From contig JASLOA010000018.1 of the NCBI GenBank assembly GCA_030745755.1, forward strand, positions 1 to 50,270: DNA of 50,270 nucleotides, read 5' to 3'. Below are positions 41,281-50,270 of this stretch, piece after piece; position 1 is the first letter of the stretch; each line of letters begins with the position of its first letter. The stretch comes from Kiritimatiellia bacterium. Lineage in GTDB: Bacteria; Verrucomicrobiota; Kiritimatiellia; UBA8416; JABMPJ01. The notes under the pieces are model-generated. The model worked only from the letters and a program-made list of their open reading frames with translations, was not told where the DNA came from and ran no database searches. Made by a program: the position numbers and the translations under genes.

Positions 41281-43671
41281 GTGGCCATTGCGCGCGTGAT
41301 AGTAGATGTAGCGCTGGATCGCGAGTTTGACTACGCGGTCCCTGATGATCTGCGTACCCCTATCCATGTTGGAGCACGCGTGGTGGTGCCTTTCGGACGT
41401 CGCGTGGTTGAAGGCTATGTTGTCGGGTTTGTTGAGAAGTCAAACATCTCGAACCTGAAGCCTATCAAGGGCCTGGCCGCGGATGGCCCCATGCTTTCAC
41501 CATCGCTGGTTTCATTGGCACGTTGGATGGCGGACTATTACTGCGCCCCGTTCGAGCGGGCAGTGCGGACGTTGCTGCCGGGGGCGGTGCGGAAGAAGGG
41601 GGCGAAGCATCGAGAGGTATTGGTCGTCCGGAGGAAGGGGGCTCTCGCCCGACCGGTTCGGAATACCGAACCGCTAAGGAGCGATAGCCCCCTTCCTCCG
41701 GACTTTGCTGAGGGTAGGGGAGCCTCTTCTGTTGGGGAGGACAGCGCAACGGGTGATGCTTCTGGAGTGGGTAGGGTAGGTAGGCTCTCGGAGAAGCAGC
41801 AGGCGGTGTTGGATGTGGTGCGACAGGATTCGGGGATAGCGCTGAGTGAGTTGACGGGGCGGCTGGGGATCTCGTCGGCGCCGGTGCGGGCCCTGGAGAA
41901 GAAGGGGCTGGTGACGATTGAGCGCGAGGCCACTCGGCGTGATCCGTTTGCCGGGCGCGAGGTATTGAGATCCGAGCCGTTGGAGTTGATGGAGGAGCAG
42001 GCGACTGCGCTGGAAGCCATCAAGCAGACTATGTGTGAGGTAGGGCGAGCCGTCCCGGCGAGCCGGGGCAAGAAGAGCGGCTCGCCGGGACGGCTCGCCC
42101 TACCTGGCGGCGGGGTGAAGCAACACGTTGTGCTGCTGTATGGGGTGACGGGCAGCGGCAAAACCGAAGTCTATCTTCAGGCGATTGCGGATGTGCTGGA
42201 GCGTGGCCAGGGCGCGATTGTGCTGGTGCCCGAGATTGCGCTGACACCGCAGACGGTGGGCCGGTTCCGGGCGCGGTTCGGGGATCGGATTGCGGTGTTG
42301 CACAGTCATCTCTCGGACGGTGAACGGCATGATGAGTGGCATCGGATCAGGCGCGGTGATGCCAACGTGGTTGTGGGGGCGCGCTCGGCGATCTTCGCGC
42401 CGGTCAAGGCGCTCGGGCTGATCGTGGTGGATGAAGAGCACGAACCGAGCTACAAGCAGGAAGACATGCCGCGCTACCATGCGCGGGACATCGCCGTGAT
42501 GCGCGGGTACCTGGAGGGAGTGGCGGTGGTGCTGGGGTCGGCCACACCCAGCCTCGAATCGTGGATGAATGTGCGACGCGGGAAGTACCAGCTCGCCACG
42601 CTGCCACACCGGGCCGACCACCGCAGTTTTCCGCGCGTGCGGGTTGTAGACATGCGCCTCAAGAATCCGGAGGAAAAGAAGTTCCATGTGCTGTCGCATG
42701 ATCTGATCGAAGCAGTGCGGGACAGAATAGAGAAAGGGGAGCAGACGATACTGTTCCTGAATCGACGCGGTTTCTCGTCGTCCCTGATCTGTCGCAAGTG
42801 TGGACACGTGGCGGAGTGCGAGTCGTGCAGTATATCGCTGACCTATCATCGTCACGATGAGCACCTGCACTGCCACATCTGTGGCGCACAGCGCGGGGTA
42901 CCAAACAAATGCCCGGGCTGCGGCGACCCGGAGTTCAAGTACTCAGGCGTGGGCACCCAGCGGGTCGAGCATGTTGTACGAGCCTGCTTCCCCAAGGCGC
43001 GGGTGCAGCGGATGGATACCGATGTGACACGGCGCAAGGACTCCTATGATCGGATTCTCGGAGATTTTCGTGTGGGGAAAACTGATATCCTGATTGGCAC
43101 GCAGATGATTGCAAAGGGGCTTCACTTCCCCAACGTCACATTGGTGGGAGTGGTTTATGCTGATATGAGTCTGCACATTCCGGATTTCCGCGCAGGCGAA
43201 AGAACGTTTCAGCTGCTGGCCCAGGTGGCCGGGCGCGCCGGGCGCGGAGATGTTGCCGGTGAAGTCATTGTGCAGACCTATACGCCTTTCCAGCCAGCCG
43301 TGCAGGCTGCCAGACGCGTAGACTTCGAGGGCTTCTCAGACCAGGAGCTCGAGTTCCGCAAGGAACTCAGCTACCCGCCGTTCTCGCACCTCGTGTGTAT
43401 CGGTCTCAGCGGAACACACGAAGAGAAGACCGCATTCTCAGCCCAGGCCCTGGCAAATCGTCTCGAGTCGATGCTTGATGAGCGGGTGGTCTTTGGGGGC
43501 GCCACCCCCGCACCGCTGGCGAGAGCCAAGAAACGCTACCGATTCCAGATCATGCTGCGCAGTGTCTCGGTCAAGGCGATGACCGGGCCCATTCGCGAGG
43601 CGTTGAACGCGATGGACTTTCCGGGTGATGTGCGCGTGTCGGTGGATGTGGATGCGGTGAGTTTGATGTAG
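41281..43671 (+). CDS. priA: Primosomal helicase PriA with palindromic insertions
   Basis: 796 residues from GTG 41281 (GGAG 12 bases upstream). Restarts stalled replication forks. N-terminal DNA-binding domain ARVIVDVALDREFDYAVP; helicase motifs GVTGSGKTEVYLQ (Walker A), VVDEEHEPSYKQ (DEEH), LGSATPSLES; zinc-binding Cys pairs CRKCGHVAECESCS ... CHICGAQ ... CPGCG; and late motif QVAGRAGRG. Two repeats are translated in it: residues about 118-141 (ALARPVRNTEPLRSDSPLPP region) and about 253-277 (EVGRAVPASRGKK ... GRLALP), the latter just before the Walker A strand. Both are absent from typical PriA, yet all core motifs are intact. Confidence 0.94.
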   Translation: MAIARVIVDVALDREFDYAVPDDLRTPIHVGARVVVPFGRRVVEGYVVGFVEKSNISNLKPIKGLAADGPMLSPSLVSLARWMADYYCAPFERAVRTLLPGAVRKKGAKHREVLVVRRKGALARPVRNTEPLRSDSPLPPDFAEGRGASSVGEDSATGDASGVGRVGRLSEKQQAVLDVVRQDSGIALSELTGRLGISSAPVRALEKKGLVTIEREATRRDPFAGREVLRSEPLELMEEQATALEAIKQTMCEVGRAVPASRGKKSGSPGRLALPGGGVKQHVVLLYGVTGSGKTEVYLQAIADVLERGQGAIVLVPEIALTPQTVGRFRARFGDRIAVLHSHLSDGERHDEWHRIRRGDANVVVGARSAIFAPVKALGLIVVDEEHEPSYKQEDMPRYHARDIAVMRGYLEGVAVVLGSATPSLESWMNVRRGKYQLATLPHRADHRSFPRVRVVDMRLKNPEEKKFHVLSHDLIEAVRDRIEKGEQTILFLNRRGFSSSLICRKCGHVAECESCSISLTYHRHDEHLHCHICGAQRGVPNKCPGCGDPEFKYSGVGTQRVEHVVRACFPKARVQRMDTDVTRRKDSYDRILGDFRVGKTDILIGTQMIAKGLHFPNVTLVGVVYADMSLHIPDFRAGERTFQLLAQVAGRAGRGDVAGEVIVQTYTPFQPAVQAARRVDFEGFSDQELEFRKELSYPPFSHLVCIGLSGTHEEKTAFSAQALANRLESMLDERVVFGGATPAPLARAKKRYRFQIMLRSVSVKAMTGPIREALNAMDFPGDVRVSVDVDAVSLM
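41632..41702. repeat. Palindromic repeat in priA, GACCGGTTCGG-core family
   Basis: Arms TCCGGAGGAAGGGGGCT and AGCCCCCTTCCTCCGGA flank the core GACCGGTTCGGAATACCG... also found at 18620-18706. It adds about 24 codons in frame in the linker between the N-terminal and helicase parts. Confidence 0.85.
42038..42105. repeat. Palindromic repeat in priA, AGGTAGGGC family
   Basis: A perfect 27-bp inverted repeat (42038-42064 with 42079-42105) and 14-base loop, beginning AGGTAGGGCGAGCCGTCCC. The same TGTGxGAGGTAGGGC head starts the element at 43712. Translated in frame just before the Walker A strand. Confidence 0.9.
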
Positions 43672-43711
43672 GAAGATGGCCGCGAGAGCGGCATTGATTC
43701 GCCGTGTGCGA

Positions 43712-43792
43712 GGTAGGGCCCGCGCTCCGCGCGGGCCGAGCACTGTCGACGATTTCGCGGCCCGCTCGGAGAGCGGGCCCTGCCTGGCTCGG
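43712..43792. repeat. Palindromic repeat after priA, AGGTAGGGC family
   Basis: Starts GGTAGGGCCCGCGCTCCG and ends CGGAGAGCGGGCCCTGCC, with strongly pairing arms over about 80 bases. It lies between the stops of convergent priA and the beta-galactosidase gene and may serve both as terminator. Confidence 0.85.
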
Positions 43793-43804
43793 GGCAGTCT
43801 CGGA

Positions 43805-47056
<3,252 letters not shown>

Positions 47057-47099
47057 TCAATAGTGAGAAAACAGGCAAGAAACGGCAGTATATTGCTGT

Positions 47100-47819
47100 T
47101 TATGGGGTCTCATTCATCTGTTTGAGGATCTTCGCTGCGGCCTGTTCGGGGTTGTTGGCCTGCACGATAGGGCGTCCCACGACCAGGAAGTCGCTGCCTG
47201 CGGCGACCGCATCGGCGGGCGTGGCGACGCGTTTCTGGTCGCCCACATCGCCTTCCGGCATACGTATGCCGGGCGTTACGAGGATGGGATCTGAGCCCAA
47301 GTCGCCGCGTAGGGCGGCGGCTTCGTGCGGGGAACAGACCAGCCCGTCGATGCCGGAATCGATCGCCAGGCGCCCCAACGCGCGCGCGTGTTCCTTTAGA
47401 TCGCGTGAAACGCCCAGGGCGGTCAGGTCGGACTGATCCAGCGAAGTCAGTGCAGTCACGGCCACAACCAGGGGTGGGTTGTCGCAGGCCTGTGCGGCTT
47501 CGGCGGCGGCGCGCAGCATGGCGGGTCCGCCGGACGCGTGTACCGTAAGCAGGCCAACGTTGTGCGCGCTGGCGGTATGGACGGCGCGTTCCACGGTGCG
47601 GGGAATATCATGCAGCTTCAGGTCCAGGAAGATCTGCTTGCCCATGTCAGTGAGGATCTGAATTGCCTTGTGGCCTTCACTGATGAAGAGTTCCAGCCCC
47701 ACCTTATACCATTCGATTTCGCACGGAATCTTTTTCACGAGCGGTTCGATATCTGCGGCTTGCGGAACATCCAGGGCTACAATAACGCTTGATTTACGGG
47801 GGTTTTGGGCATCTGACAT
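47100..47819 (-). CDS. pyrF: Orotidine 5'-phosphate decarboxylase
   Basis: 239 residues. TIM barrel with the diagnostic FLDLKLHDIPRTVERAV (catalytic Lys-Asp-Lys-Asp network), SVIVALDVPQAAD at the N terminus and the phosphate-binding LVVGRPIVQ at the C terminus. Makes UMP in the last step of pyrimidine synthesis. The Shine-Dalgarno is weak. Divergent from the rRNA operon, sharing its AT-rich upstream region. Confidence 0.95.
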   Translation of the reverse strand: MSDAQNPRKSSVIVALDVPQAADIEPLVKKIPCEIEWYKVGLELFISEGHKAIQILTDMGKQIFLDLKLHDIPRTVERAVHTASAHNVGLLTVHASGGPAMLRAAAEAAQACDNPPLVVAVTALTSLDQSDLTALGVSRDLKEHARALGRLAIDSGIDGLVCSPHEAAALRGDLGSDPILVTPGIRMPEGDVGDQKRVATPADAVAAGSDFLVVGRPIVQANNPEQAAAKILKQMNETP

Positions 47820-48341
47820 TTTTCTTAACTTTTTCTGTTTTTGTCTGTTGACACTGAAACACGATCTGTGGTCTACTGCGCGCTCGCTTGACGAAACCGG
47901 GTTTGCCCGGGGCCGTTAGCGAAGGCTGGCCGACACTGCCACAGAGGTGGCGCGGGGGCAACCAAAAAGGGCGGCGAAAAAAAGTTTGAAAAAACTTCGT
48001 CGCGAGGTTGACACCGCCAAAGCCGAGTGATACAGTCACGGTCGCTTTTGGGGAAGTGGTTCAAGCAGCCACTGGGGAAAACAAGGCCGTGGATCCTTTG
48101 ATCCTTTTGAGAAGAAGGGTTGAGGAGACGGGGCCTTGCGTGCTTATGGGTTCTTTGAAAACCGAATAGCATACGAAGTCTATTGCTGCTCTATTTAAGT
48201 AGAGCAGATGTGACACTATTTTCGATTCGGAAATGGTGTGACTTGTTGGACGCTTGTGTCAGGTCTCACTCTTGTCAATATAAACTATGAGCATGAAATA
48301 ATGACCCGCTGATCCTTCGGGGTTGGTTGGGTTGCTCTTTT
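47820..48341 (+). other. rRNA operon promoter and leader region
   Basis: About 520 bases without a protein gene. It holds the promoter at 48008-48036, a second candidate TTGACA at 47848 with an 18-base spacer to a weak TCTACT, A/T tracts before both, and boxA-like antitermination sequences GGTTCTTTGAAAAC (about 48149) and TTGCTCTTTT (48333) just before 16S. A CTGCTCTATTTAAGTAGAGCAG hairpin near 48187-48208 probably belongs to the precursor processing stem or leader structure. Confidence 0.7.
47974..48036 (+). promoter_or_regulatory. Strong rRNA promoter with UP-like element
   Basis: Consensus -35 TTGACA (48008-48013), 17-base spacer, -10 TACAGT (48031-48036), predicted start about 48044. A-rich tracts (GCGAAAAAAAGTTTGAAAAA) upstream of the -35 resemble an UP element. 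Confidence 0.75.
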
Positions 48342-50179
<1,838 letters not shown>

Positions 50180-50255
50180 GGGGCCGTAGCTCAGTTGGAA
50201 GAGCGCCTGCTTTGCAAGCAGGTGGTCGTCGGTTCGAGTCCGATCGGCTCCACCA
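50180..50255 (+). tRNA. tRNA-Ala(TGC)
   Basis: 76 nt with encoded CCA. Acceptor GGGGCCG pairs with CGGCTCC including the G3-U70 pair that identifies tRNA-Ala; D arm GCTC...GAGC; anticodon arm CCTGC-TTTGCAA-GCAGG with anticodon TGC at 50213-50215; T arm GTCGGTTCGAGTCCGAT region. Part of the rRNA operon that continues beyond the window. Confidence 0.97.
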
Positions 50256-50270
50256 GCTATGGATCCAATT

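Overview
The window reads as the chromosome of a free-living, probably anaerobic or facultative Gram-negative bacterium of the PVC superphylum, most likely Kiritimatiellota or a close relative. This rests on the character of the 16S rRNA gene at the right end, on a cobamide-salvage gene set like that of Akkermansia (CbiR with a CobD-CobQ fusion), on two prepilin-like proteins of PVC type, and on an ExbB/ExbD/VWA envelope cluster. The phylum call is recognition, not a computed phylogeny. There are no phage, IS or CRISPR signatures, but the DNA is rich in short palindromic repeats, several lying in frame inside housekeeping genes.

Layout. 1-5.9 kb (+): two TPR proteins, ExbB, two ExbD and a membrane-anchored VWA protein whose TM helix carries a TonB-like SxxxH motif, so a proton-motive-force-driven envelope machine is likely. 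5.9-8.9 kb (-): a four-gene translationally coupled operon of a divergent sigma-like protein, an unknown protein and the FetA/FetB metal exporter. 9.0-11.8 kb: a Whirly-like candidate ssDNA-binding protein behind ssb (-), then across a palindrome-rich AT-rich gap a PaaX-like regulator (+), and a TVP38 membrane protein (-). 12.1-14.6 kb (+): cyclic-nucleotide-binding protein, GT2 glycosyltransferase, PgpA, prepilin. 15.1-17.0 kb (+): nitrite ammonification (nrfH, nrfA). 17.0-18.2 kb (-): DNA polymerase IV.

18.3-33.7 kb is one large cobamide uptake, remodelling and salvage locus. On the + strand a cobalamin riboswitch with terminator leads btuB, a DUF71/Dph6-like ATP-pyrophosphatase, a cobD-cobQ fusion and cbiB. 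On the - strand btuF-btuC-btuD-cbiR-cobU-cobT-cobS forms a tightly overlapped operon. Between the two lies a second cobalamin riboswitch with its own terminator. It controls an MDR dehydrogenase with an altered zinc site and a divergent TrpD-like phosphoribosyltransferase, which are candidates for an undescribed cobamide-related step. No corrin-ring genes are present, so the cell appears to import cobamides, strip them (CbiR), rebuild the aminopropanol arm (CobD, CbiB) and attach a preferred lower ligand (CobU, CobT, CobS).

34-47.8 kb holds housekeeping genes: ilvC, an FHA protein, pyrC, murG, an FmdB-type zinc-ribbon protein, manA, a prepilin, priA, a GH2 beta-galactosidase and pyrF. Palindromic repeats lie between and inside them. 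47.8-50.3 kb starts an rRNA operon: leader with a strong promoter and boxA-like sites, 16S rRNA, spacer and tRNA-Ala(TGC), cut by the window edge.
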